Positions 17,561 to 24,826 of a DNA stretch of 64,000 nt are shown piece by piece. Both the position numbers and the translations under genes were made by a program. The notes below the pieces were generated by a model, which saw only the letters and a list, made by a program, of their open reading frames with translations, was not told the DNA's origin and did no database searches. How positions within the stretch are numbered: position 1 is the stretch's first letter; each line of letters opens with the position of its first letter. The DNA is from J014 sp964486055. GTDB lineage: Bacteria; Acidobacteriota; Blastocatellia; Pyrinomonadales; Pyrinomonadaceae. The stretch covers positions 496,001-560,000 of the forward strand of contig CAZALE010000001.1 of assembly GCA_964486055.1 (NCBI GenBank). Reading direction: 5' to 3'.

Positions 17561-18985
17561 ATGAATGAAGCAACGATTGGAGCGATTGTAGAAGAGCTTA
17601 GAGAGATCTTAAAAGGTCGGGTTGTGGGCAAGATATTTCAACTATCACCCCATGCCTTTGTGCTCGACTTTCGATTACCTTCTAATGTCTTTTTGTTCAT
17701 TAGTGTTGAGCCTAACATGCCTCGAATGTATCTCATAAATAGAAGCATGAAGTTCTTTGAAAAATCTTACTCATCGAATTTTCTAATGTTTTTGCATAAA
17801 CGGATCTCTGGAGCGATTCTCGAAGACATTAGAAAATTGTCGCAAGAGCGGATTGTGAGATTAGATTTTGCCACGGAGGATGAAGTTGGAGGATCTAAGA
17901 GATATGCATTGATAGTTCAACTGACGGGACGCTCTGCAAATTTATTCTTACTGGACGAAACCGAAACTATCTTGATGTCTTTGAGGGAAAATAGAGGAGA
18001 GGGGCAGATAAAGGGGTCTAAGTTTCTTCCACCTTTTAATCCACGAGCCTTGAGCGTTGATGAAAGAGTATTCGATCGTGGAAATTACGAGACGCTCTCC
18101 GAAGCCCTCGATGCATATTACACAAGGTTACAAGAGGAAAGAAATTTTCAATCTAAGGCGAATGCCGCTGCGAGCGTGATTAAAAAGAATTTAACGAAAC
18201 TCCAAATAAAGGAGCAAAAATTGCTTGAGGAATTGAAGAATGCGCAGCAAGCCGATACCTTGAAACGTTATGGGGATTTGATATTGGCGAATTTACATGA
18301 TGCAGTGTGGGAAGATGGACGATTATTGTTAACGGATTACTTCGATGAGAATACTCCGATCATTGAAATAGAAGCGGATGAAAATATCCCATTGACTGAA
18401 CTAGCCGAAAAATTTTTTAAGCGCTACTCTAAAGCGCGAAGGGCCGAGGAAGAAATAAAGAATCAACTCGAGCGTCTAAAATTGGAAAGAGATAAATTAG
18501 CTGAGCTGCAGCAGAAATTAAAGCTGGCCATAGATGCGCGCGATGAGAATTTTCTGGATTCATTCTTAAGGCAAGAGACCAGTAACAATGATGATGAGAA
18601 ACAAGTGAATAAATTTTCCTCATATGCTAGACGTTTCATATCCTCTGACGGCATGGAAATCCTGGTCGGTAAGGGGGCAAAGGAAAATGATTATCTGACA
18701 TTCCGCATTGCAAAATCATTAGATTTTTGGCTACACGCCGCCGATTACGCTGGATCTCATGTAATAGTCAGAAATCCCAATAAACTTGAAGGGCTTCCTC
18801 CAAAAACACTCTTGGAGGCTGCTGAGCTAGCTGCGTTTTATAGTCAAGCTAAGAAACAACCAAAAGTGGCCGTTAATTACACTCAGAAGAAATTTGTTAA
18901 TAAGCCGAAGTCAGCTCCTCCCGGACTTGTTAGTTTATCTAAATTTAAAACTATTTTAGTAGAGCCGAAAATGCCGTTTACTTAA
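17561..18985 (+). CDS. NFACT / RqcH-type ribosome quality control protein
   Basis: 474 residues. N-terminal NFACT-N domain (ATIGAIVEELREILKGRVVGKIFQ, then FLISVEPNMPRMYL-like text and LTGRSANLFLLD), a central charged coiled coil at about residues 195-330, and a C-terminal NFACT-R domain (LDFWLHAADYAGSHVIVRNP, then PKVAVNYTQKKFVNKP). In bacteria such proteins bind obstructed large subunits and recruit tRNA-Ala to add C-terminal alanine tails. It is shorter than the 550-570 residues of Bacillus relatives, the reduction being in the middle. No ribosome site is clear. It converges with the LOG gene. Confidence 0.85.
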   Translation: MNEATIGAIVEELREILKGRVVGKIFQLSPHAFVLDFRLPSNVFLFISVEPNMPRMYLINRSMKFFEKSYSSNFLMFLHKRISGAILEDIRKLSQERIVRLDFATEDEVGGSKRYALIVQLTGRSANLFLLDETETILMSLRENRGEGQIKGSKFLPPFNPRALSVDERVFDRGNYETLSEALDAYYTRLQEERNFQSKANAAASVIKKNLTKLQIKEQKLLEELKNAQQADTLKRYGDLILANLHDAVWEDGRLLLTDYFDENTPIIEIEADENIPLTELAEKFFKRYSKARRAEEEIKNQLERLKLERDKLAELQQKLKLAIDARDENFLDSFLRQETSNNDDEKQVNKFSSYARRFISSDGMEILVGKGAKENDYLTFRIAKSLDFWLHAADYAGSHVIVRNPNKLEGLPPKTLLEAAELAAFYSQAKKQPKVAVNYTQKKFVNKPKSAPPGLVSLSKFKTILVEPKMPFT

Positions 18986-19130
18986 TGCTCAAGTGCAGGC
19001 TAAATCGTGGGTTTAATGCTCTGATATGTGCGAGGAAGGCTTAATGTGGAATTTTGAGTATAATCAATGAGTGCGCCTAAAAAAGACGACTCATTTACCG
19101 AATCATTTTTTGTTTAAAGTAAGTAGTCTT

Positions 19131-19889
19131 TTATTCCTTTGATTTCTCAAGCACTTTTATGATGAAATCCACTGCATCTTTCGGTGAATCAGTTAAATAA
19201 ATTATCTGCAGATCTTCTGGGTCGATGTTACCTTCATTCAGCATTGTAGAGGTTATCCAGGAGAGAAGTCCTCGCCAATATTGTGAGCCGAATAATACTA
19301 GAGGGAAATTACGAATTTTTCGTGTTTGAATCAAGGTGAGTGCTTCGAATAGCTCATCCATCGTTCCAAAACCGCCTGGAAATATGACATATGCATTTGA
19401 ATATTTGATAAAGATCGTCTTACGGACGAAGAAATATTTAAATTTAAGCGCCTTAGTTTGATATGGATTAGGTATCTGCTCCATTGGCAGCTCTATATTG
19501 CAACCTATCGAGGTCTTGCCGGCTAAGAAGGCGCCTCTGTTAGCCGCTTCCATTATGCCTGGTCCACCCCCAGTTATGACCTCAAAACCTGCCTCAGCAA
19601 GTAATTTACCTGTTTCCATTGCGGCTTTATAATATGGATCATTTTCTGAAGTTCTTGCCGAGCCGAATACGGCAACTCCTTTGGTTACGGTTGCCATAGC
19701 GTCAAAGCCGCTTACAAATTCACTCAATATGCGCAGTACCCGCCAGGTGTCAGATTTAAAATAACTTTCGTCTGGTTCTGGCGAGCGAAGAAGTATTTCA
19801 TCCTCCGTCAATCTCCAATAGGATTTTTCTTGTTCTAACTTTACCTCTGCTATGGTCTTCTCTTGTGTGGTTTTTTTTCTAGTTTTCAT
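19131..19889 (-). CDS. LOG-family Rossmann-fold protein (nucleotide 5'-monophosphate phosphoribohydrolase-like)
   Basis: 252 residues from ATG 19889, whose ATGA overlaps the fabI stop; eight further upstream codons exist but lie inside fabI. Hallmarks are VAVFGSART, GGGPGIMEAANRGA and PGGFGTMDELFEALTL (the PGGxGTxxE catalytic motif), as in TIGR00730/LOG enzymes often misnamed lysine decarboxylases. Family members remove the base from nucleoside monophosphates. It is the last gene of the minus-strand operon starting near 24.2 kb. The first 30 residues are lysine- and threonine-rich and probably disordered. Confidence 0.87.
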   Translation of the reverse strand: MKTRKKTTQEKTIAEVKLEQEKSYWRLTEDEILLRSPEPDESYFKSDTWRVLRILSEFVSGFDAMATVTKGVAVFGSARTSENDPYYKAAMETGKLLAEAGFEVITGGGPGIMEAANRGAFLAGKTSIGCNIELPMEQIPNPYQTKALKFKYFFVRKTIFIKYSNAYVIFPGGFGTMDELFEALTLIQTRKIRNFPLVLFGSQYWRGLLSWITSTMLNEGNIDPEDLQIIYLTDSPKDAVDFIIKVLEKSKE

Positions 19890-20650
19890 ACACCCATTAT
19901 GTTGTAACCGCAATCAACGTAAATGATTTCACCTGTTATTGCGCTGGATAAATCACTAACCAAAAAGAGAGCTGTATTTCCAACCTCACTTGCTTGGACA
20001 TTTCTCTTAAGAGGGGCTTTCTCAGCTACCAGGTGCATCATCTTCCCGATATCTCCTACTCCCATGGCGGCTAGCGTCTTTATGGGGCCGGAGCTGATAG
20101 CATTTATCCGAATGTTGTGTTTACCTAGATCAGCTGCTAAGTATCGGACACTTGCTTCTAGTGCAGCTTTTGCAACTCCCATCACATTGTAGTTTTGAAC
20201 CACCTTCTCAGCTCCGTAATAGGTCATGGTCACTATGCTTCCGCCATCTACCATTAATGGTCTTGCGAGTCTAGATAGCTCTATCAACGAGTAAGTGCTT
20301 ATTTCTAGAGCTTTCAGGAATGCATCGCGCGTCGTTTCGATGAAATCAGCTTCCAAGGCTTCTCTTGGTGCATAGGCAATCGAATGTACTAGAAAATCTA
20401 GTTTACCAAACTTTGCTTTAATATGATTAAAAACCTCTACTACTTGATTCTGATCAGTCACATCGCAGGGTAGAAGCAATGTGTCGGTAATGCCTGAAGT
20501 TAATTTTTCTACTTTTTCCTTGAGTCTTTCATTCTGATAAGTAAAAATCAGCTTTGCACCATTCCTCATGAATGCTTCGGCACATGCCCATGCGATCGAT
20601 CTCTGATTAGCAACGCCTGTGACAAGACCAATTTTGTTTTCTAAAAGCAT
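19886..20650 (-). CDS. fabI: enoyl-[acyl-carrier-protein] reductase FabI
   Basis: 254 residues. It reduces trans-2-enoyl-ACP with NADH in the last step of each fatty-acid elongation cycle. The atypical SDR glycine pattern GVANQRSIAWACAEAF, HSIAYAPREAL, and the Tyr/Lys site YNVMGVAKAALEA (Y-x6-K) separate FabI from ordinary SDRs. The product overlaps LOG by ATGA and begins 3 bases after the stop of the upstream membrane protein, so the genes are in one operon. Confidence 0.94.
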   Translation of the reverse strand: MLLENKIGLVTGVANQRSIAWACAEAFMRNGAKLIFTYQNERLKEKVEKLTSGITDTLLLPCDVTDQNQVVEVFNHIKAKFGKLDFLVHSIAYAPREALEADFIETTRDAFLKALEISTYSLIELSRLARPLMVDGGSIVTMTYYGAEKVVQNYNVMGVAKAALEASVRYLAADLGKHNIRINAISSGPIKTLAAMGVGDIGKMMHLVAEKAPLKRNVQASEVGNTALFLVSDLSSAITGEIIYVDCGYNIMGV

Positions 20651-20653
20651 ATT

Positions 20654-21418
20654 TCAATCTTCCGTGTATATTCTTTGTAGAGCTTCGAAATCCAGTAATC
20701 TAATATCTACATCTACCGTGGATTTTGAAAATCTCTCCGCTAGTGATTTCTTCAATTGCTGCTCTGCCTCTGGCTCCATCTGAGTCACTATTATGAATAG
20801 GAGTTTCACTTTTCGATTAGAACGAATTTTTTGAAATTTGTGTAGTGCTCTTTGTACCTTTGCTAGCACTGTATCTATTTTTTTCTGAGATATGGATGGT
20901 GTGACTAGAAAAGCAATTTCAACTAGCGTCGAATAATCCTTATCAAAAAACACTGCGTCAAATTGAGCATCTCCAATCCGCACGTGTCTCCTGAGCGAGA
21001 CTTGTTTTTCTTGTTCTATCTGACGCAGGGCTAGATCCTCTGCGAGCACGTAAGCAGCTTTTAAGTTACTCAAGTCTTCACCTTTTAGGTTAAGAGAAGA
21101 AGCAAGTTCATGGACTTGGGCATTTAGCCTTTGTTTCTGCTCTTCAGGCAACATTAATTCCCATGCTTCATTAGTCACCTTGTAACTTAATCGTCTCAGC
21201 TGTTGCTTTAGGAACAAAAAAGTCAGTGCCATTCCAATAAGAGGCAAAACAAGAGCTAAAGCTACTAATTGTCCGCGTAACGACGGATCAGCGTGGCTGA
21301 TGGTGAGTATAATTGAGGTTACGATGAGCAAGAGAGCGACTAAAAAAGCGATCCGCAGGGCTAGAGATGTATTTAGTCTTGCAAAATTCAGATAAATAGT
21401 TTTGCTTTGCCTATTCAT
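20654..21418 (-). CDS. unknown protein with two N-terminal membrane spans and a possible degenerate nuclease-like domain
   Basis: 254 residues, not recognised. Two hydrophobic segments (about 22-43 and 51-70) are followed by a charged helical region (80-135) and an alpha/beta domain (140-250). The segment FDAVFFDKDYSTLVEIAFL has the D-x(n)-E-x-x spacing of PD-(D/E)xK nuclease-like folds, but Ala stands where the Lys would be, so if related it is probably inactive or has a migrated Lys. It lies between PfkB kinase and FabI with 2-3 base gaps. Confidence 0.6.
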   Translation of the reverse strand: MNRQSKTIYLNFARLNTSLALRIAFLVALLLIVTSIILTISHADPSLRGQLVALALVLPLIGMALTFLFLKQQLRRLSYKVTNEAWELMLPEEQKQRLNAQVHELASSLNLKGEDLSNLKAAYVLAEDLALRQIEQEKQVSLRRHVRIGDAQFDAVFFDKDYSTLVEIAFLVTPSISQKKIDTVLAKVQRALHKFQKIRSNRKVKLLFIIVTQMEPEAEQQLKKSLAERFSKSTVDVDIRLLDFEALQRIYTED

Positions 21419-21420
21419 CT

Positions 21421-22359
21421 TTAGGCCGTCATGATATTCTCAAATGGAATGTCCTCAAAATGGGTCATTTTTTTGAAGTCACGGAATCGCTGATTGATTT
21501 CGTGATACTCTAGTTCGTCAACTCGTTCTGTGCCGAACTTTTCGACGTTGAAAGAGGCCATTACGGAACCATATATCATCGCTCGACGCAGGGTCTCTTC
21601 ATCGATTGTTTTCTGGCTGGCTAAGTAACCCATGAATCCGCCTGCGAATGTATCACCAGCGCCTGTCGGATCAAAAACTGATTCAAGTGGATATGCGGGG
21701 CAGAAAAATAAGGAGTTTTCTGTAAATAACATAGCGCCATATTCGCCGCGCTTTATTACCAAGGCTTTTAGGCTGCCCAATTTCATGAGCTTCTTTGCAG
21801 CTTTGTGAATATTTGGTTCCTCGGCTAATTGTCTTGCTTCGGCATCGTTGATTATCATGCAATCAACCGTTTTCATGGTTTCGATAACTTGCTCTTTCAT
21901 TGAGGAAATCCAGAAGTTCATCGTGTCCATGGCAGTAAACTCGGCATTTGAGCATTGTTCGCGCACTTGTCTTTGTAAGGTCGGAAGTATATTTGCTAAG
22001 AAAAGAAGACGAGAGTTACGGGATTTTTCAGAGAGTTTTGGTTGGAAATTTTCAAACACATTCAGTTGAGTTTCAAGCGTATGTGCAACGTTCATGTCAT
22101 AATCATAGCGTCCGCGCCAGAAGAAAGTTTTACCTTCGTGGATTATTTCGACGTCATCAACGTTAATATGATGACGTCGAAACACGTCCCATTCTTTTTC
22201 ACTAAAATCTCCACCAACGACCCCAACTGCTCTTACTTCTGTAAAGAAACTTGCTGATAGAGAAAAATGAGTCGCGGCGCCTCCTAAAACCCTCTCTTTT
22301 TTACCAAAAGGTGTTTCCAATGAATCAAAAGCTATAGATCCGACTACTGTTACTGACAT
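21421..22359 (-). CDS. PfkB/ribokinase-family sugar or nucleoside kinase
   Basis: 312 residues from ATG 22359, which opens the conserved MSVTVVGSIAFD and has AAAGG upstream, though very close. An ATG six codons earlier at 22377 is possible. Ribokinase-fold features: the substrate loop ERVLGGAATHFSLSAS, DTMNFW, NDAEARQLA, and the anion hole and base in DPTGAGDTFAGGFMGYL. The substrate is not evident. In the operon it follows isocitrate dehydrogenase closely. Confidence 0.85.
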   Translation of the reverse strand: MSVTVVGSIAFDSLETPFGKKERVLGGAATHFSLSASFFTEVRAVGVVGGDFSEKEWDVFRRHHINVDDVEIIHEGKTFFWRGRYDYDMNVAHTLETQLNVFENFQPKLSEKSRNSRLLFLANILPTLQRQVREQCSNAEFTAMDTMNFWISSMKEQVIETMKTVDCMIINDAEARQLAEEPNIHKAAKKLMKLGSLKALVIKRGEYGAMLFTENSLFFCPAYPLESVFDPTGAGDTFAGGFMGYLASQKTIDEETLRRAMIYGSVMASFNVEKFGTERVDELEYHEINQRFRDFKKMTHFEDIPFENIMTA

Positions 22360-22386
22360 ATACCTTTCGTTTTCCAATAATTATGC

Positions 22387-23862
22387 CTATTGTCCTTGAC
22401 CGAGTGAAAAGCCTGGCTTTCCGTCGAAGTAATACAGATTTTCAGTTTTGATGAAATCAAAACCTGCTTGTTTGAAGCGTGTCAGAAGATTTATTATTTG
22501 TTCATGAGTGATAACTGGATTCTCTGGATTTGCGGAGACAAATCGACATCTCCAGTGATCAACGCAGAAGGTATCTGGAAGACCGCCCGGATAAACCTTC
22601 GTTCCACGATTCGATATCATTTGCAGCTTCAATCCATCACCATTTAGTTGTTCAATTTGTTTGCCAAATTCTTCAGCAGAGCCGTAGAATTTACCGTTCC
22701 ACCAGTGCACGAATACATCAACACCTACCAATTCTTTTTTCTGTGGCTCACGAATCGTATATAGCGGTCTTTGAGAGGACAGTTCATCGCTGTCAACTGG
22801 TTTGTAGTGAACAGGCTTTAAAACTTCAGGCTTTTGGCCTAATCTCTCGACTACTGCTTGGGCAAATTCCTTAGTGCCGACTTTTTGTTTCGACACTCCC
22901 TCTTCATAAATATCGTACGTATGGATGCCATCCTCAATCGTTTTCAGCCACGCGTTATGGCATAGCTCAGCGACATCAGGCTGATTGATATGCACTAACA
23001 TCATGACTGCTGCAAGGAATAATCCAGATGGATTAGCTAAATTCTGACCGGCACGACGAGGTGCAGAGCCATGGATAGCTTCAAACATTGCGATGTGTTC
23101 ACCAATGTTTGCCGAGCCTGCAAGCCCCACTGATCCAGCGATTTGTGCAGCGACATCTGAAAGTATATCTCCGTATAGATTTGGCATTACTAACACATCG
23201 AAGTTTTCTGGTGTGTCCGCTAGTTTTGCCGCTCCGATATCGACTATCCAATGATCTGCCTGAATCGATGGGTATTCCTTGGCTATTTCATCAAAAATTC
23301 GATGAAACAAGCCATCTGTTTGCTTCATGATGTTATCTTTTATAAACGCGGTTACTCTCTTGCGGTTATGGCGCACGGCGTATTCGAAGGCGTAGCGAAT
23401 TATCTTTTCACATCCAGGACGAGTTATCAGCTTCAGACATTGTTCAACCATGTCTGTTTGGCGATGTTCTATCCCTGCGTAAGTGTCTTCTTCATTTTCT
23501 CTTATGATCACCACATCCATTACAGGGTGTTTGGTTTTAACAAATGGATGATAAGAGACACAAGGACGGACGTTTGCAAAAAGTCCTAAGGTCTTGCGAA
23601 CTGTAACGTTTAAAGATTTATACCCTCCACCCTGAGGAGTAGTTATGGGAGCTTTTAGAAAAACTTTAGTGCGACGCAGCGATTCCCAAGATTCAGGGGC
23701 TATTCCTGCTGTGTTACCAGCAAGATAAAGTTTTTCTCCTATTTCAATCTCTTCTATTTCTATTCTTGCTCCCGCCTCTTTCAGTATATGAAGCGTAGCA
23801 TCCATTATTTCTGGACCAATACCATCACCCTTTGCAACTGTAATAGGAACTTTATTATTCAT
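22387..23862 (-). CDS. icd: isocitrate dehydrogenase, Thermus-type with C-terminal extension
   Basis: 491 residues from ATG 23862 (GGAAG just upstream); the frame extends 15 codons further to 23907, but the conserved protein begins NNKVPITVAKGDGIGPEIM. It oxidatively decarboxylates isocitrate in the TCA cycle. Substrate-site text includes SLNVTVRKTLGLFANVRP and the Mg-binding VLVMPNLYGDILSD. A C-terminal domain of about 140 residues (WNGKFYGSAEEFGKQIEQ...) matches the Thermus/Rickettsia subgroup rather than the E. coli form. Cofactor preference is not assigned. Confidence 0.9.
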   Translation of the reverse strand: MNNKVPITVAKGDGIGPEIMDATLHILKEAGARIEIEEIEIGEKLYLAGNTAGIAPESWESLRRTKVFLKAPITTPQGGGYKSLNVTVRKTLGLFANVRPCVSYHPFVKTKHPVMDVVIIRENEEDTYAGIEHRQTDMVEQCLKLITRPGCEKIIRYAFEYAVRHNRKRVTAFIKDNIMKQTDGLFHRIFDEIAKEYPSIQADHWIVDIGAAKLADTPENFDVLVMPNLYGDILSDVAAQIAGSVGLAGSANIGEHIAMFEAIHGSAPRRAGQNLANPSGLFLAAVMMLVHINQPDVAELCHNAWLKTIEDGIHTYDIYEEGVSKQKVGTKEFAQAVVERLGQKPEVLKPVHYKPVDSDELSSQRPLYTIREPQKKELVGVDVFVHWWNGKFYGSAEEFGKQIEQLNGDGLKLQMISNRGTKVYPGGLPDTFCVDHWRCRFVSANPENPVITHEQIINLLTRFKQAGFDFIKTENLYYFDGKPGFSLGQGQ

Positions 23863-23925
23863 ATGCTCTTCCAAAGATGTAGTCACAAAAGGGAAAGTAT
23901 AATTCAAAAGCTCGTCTTTACAAAA

Positions 23926-24216
23926 TCAACTGGATGAGATTGAGTCTATTTCCTTGGCTAATGCGAAATCTAGATCGGTTAATCCGCCTTCACTGTGGGT
24001 GGTAATGAAGAATTCTGCATATCCCCAGCCGAAAAAGATGTCTGGATGATGATCCATCTTTTCAGCTATTTCACCAACTTTATTTACAAAAGCAAGACTT
24101 TCAGTAAAATTTTTGAAAGTAAATCGCTTCTTCAATTTTGTCTCGATAATCTCCCATCCCTTTAGTTCAGCTAAACGATCTTGAATTTCCTTCTGCGATA
24201 ATTTTCGTCTTTGCAT
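23926..24216 (-). CDS. 4a-hydroxytetrahydrobiopterin (pterin-4a-carbinolamine) dehydratase
   Basis: 96 residues from ATG 24216 (GGAG 9 bases upstream); an ATG at 24231 adds 5 residues, and the frame is open much further but that part is not conserved. Family signature: LAELKGWEIIE, FTESLAFVNKVGEIAEKMDHHPDI (active-site His pair), and TTHSEGGLTDLDFALA. It recycles 4a-hydroxypterin, normally serving aromatic amino acid hydroxylases; none is in this window. It appears to head the minus-strand operon, 63 bases before icd. Confidence 0.9.
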   Translation of the reverse strand: MQRRKLSQKEIQDRLAELKGWEIIETKLKKRFTFKNFTESLAFVNKVGEIAEKMDHHPDIFFGWGYAEFFITTHSEGGLTDLDFALAKEIDSISSS

Positions 24217-24277
24217 TCGTCTGTTCTCCATTTTTGAGCTATACTTTCGTTCTCGGATTATATCGAATCGACCAAAA

Positions 24278-24766
24278 ATGATCAAAATGAGAGCCATCGT
24301 TCTAATTATCTTGCTATCTTTGATTTCTGCCTGCGAGTCTGGCGAGAAGAGAGAAAAACGCCCGATTGAAGTTTTGAAAGAGTATATAATTGCCTTCAAA
24401 AGAAACGATGTTCAAGTGATGAAATCGCTTCTTTCAAAAGAGTCAATAAAAATGGCACAGCAAGAGGCCCAAGCTCGAAATGTTTCCTTGGATGAGATCA
24501 TAAAAGAAGAAACTTTTTTCGAGAAAGGGCTGACAAAAGTTGAATTTAAAAATGAAAAAATCGAGGGCGATAGAGCACAAGTTGAAATCAAAACGTCGAG
24601 TGGATCCTGGGAAACCATCTTCTTTGCGAAAGAGGATGGACAATGGAAGATTGCCAAGGAGAAAATCCTTGAGGAAAACCTCAGGAAAACTCAAGAGAAC
24701 ATAGAAAAACTCGATCGGCAAATACAAGAGTATTTTCCGGTTTTGCAAGAAAACAAAGCCCCATAA
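24278..24766 (+). CDS. NTF2-like (DUF4878-type) lipoprotein
   Basis: 162 residues. The signal peptide ends in lipobox LISAC, so the mature protein is lipid-anchored. The rest follows the DUF4878 pattern: PIEVLKEYIIAFKRNDVQVMKSLLS, then WETIFFAKEDGQWKIAKEKI, and a C-terminal helix. It has the same N-terminal layout as the lipoprotein at 5463 but lacks the L7/L12-like part. ATG 24278 is used; ATG 24287 is a close alternative. It is divergent from the pterin dehydratase, with overlapping AT-rich -10-like sequence near 24257-24265, and ends in the terminator at 24765-24790. Confidence 0.75.
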   Translation: MIKMRAIVLIILLSLISACESGEKREKRPIEVLKEYIIAFKRNDVQVMKSLLSKESIKMAQQEAQARNVSLDEIIKEETFFEKGLTKVEFKNEKIEGDRAQVEIKTSSGSWETIFFAKEDGQWKIAKEKILEENLRKTQENIEKLDRQIQEYFPVLQENKAP

Positions 24767-24790
24767 AAATAGCCCAGAGGCTATTTTTTT
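24765..24790 (+). terminator. Rho-independent terminator after the lipoprotein gene
   Basis: A 10-bp stem (AAAAATAGCC / GGCTATTTTT) with loop caga at 24775-24778 continues into further T residues. The A-rich arm begins inside the TAA stop. Being symmetrical, it could also serve the TonB receptor gene arriving on the minus strand. Confidence 0.85.
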
Positions 24791-24826
24791 GGGTCTTTGC
24801 CTACCGTTAAGAAAATTTAAGTCATA

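Noticed and set aside
19060..19095. AATGAGT ... ACTCATT inverted repeat as a terminator between the NFACT and LOG genes
   Set aside because: The stem is only 7 bp with a 16-base loop and the T run is displaced, so support is too weak.
24217..24399. Long N-terminal extension of the pterin dehydratase frame
   Set aside because: It overlaps the divergent lipoprotein start and is not part of the family; ATG 24216 with GGAG fits the conserved N-terminus.
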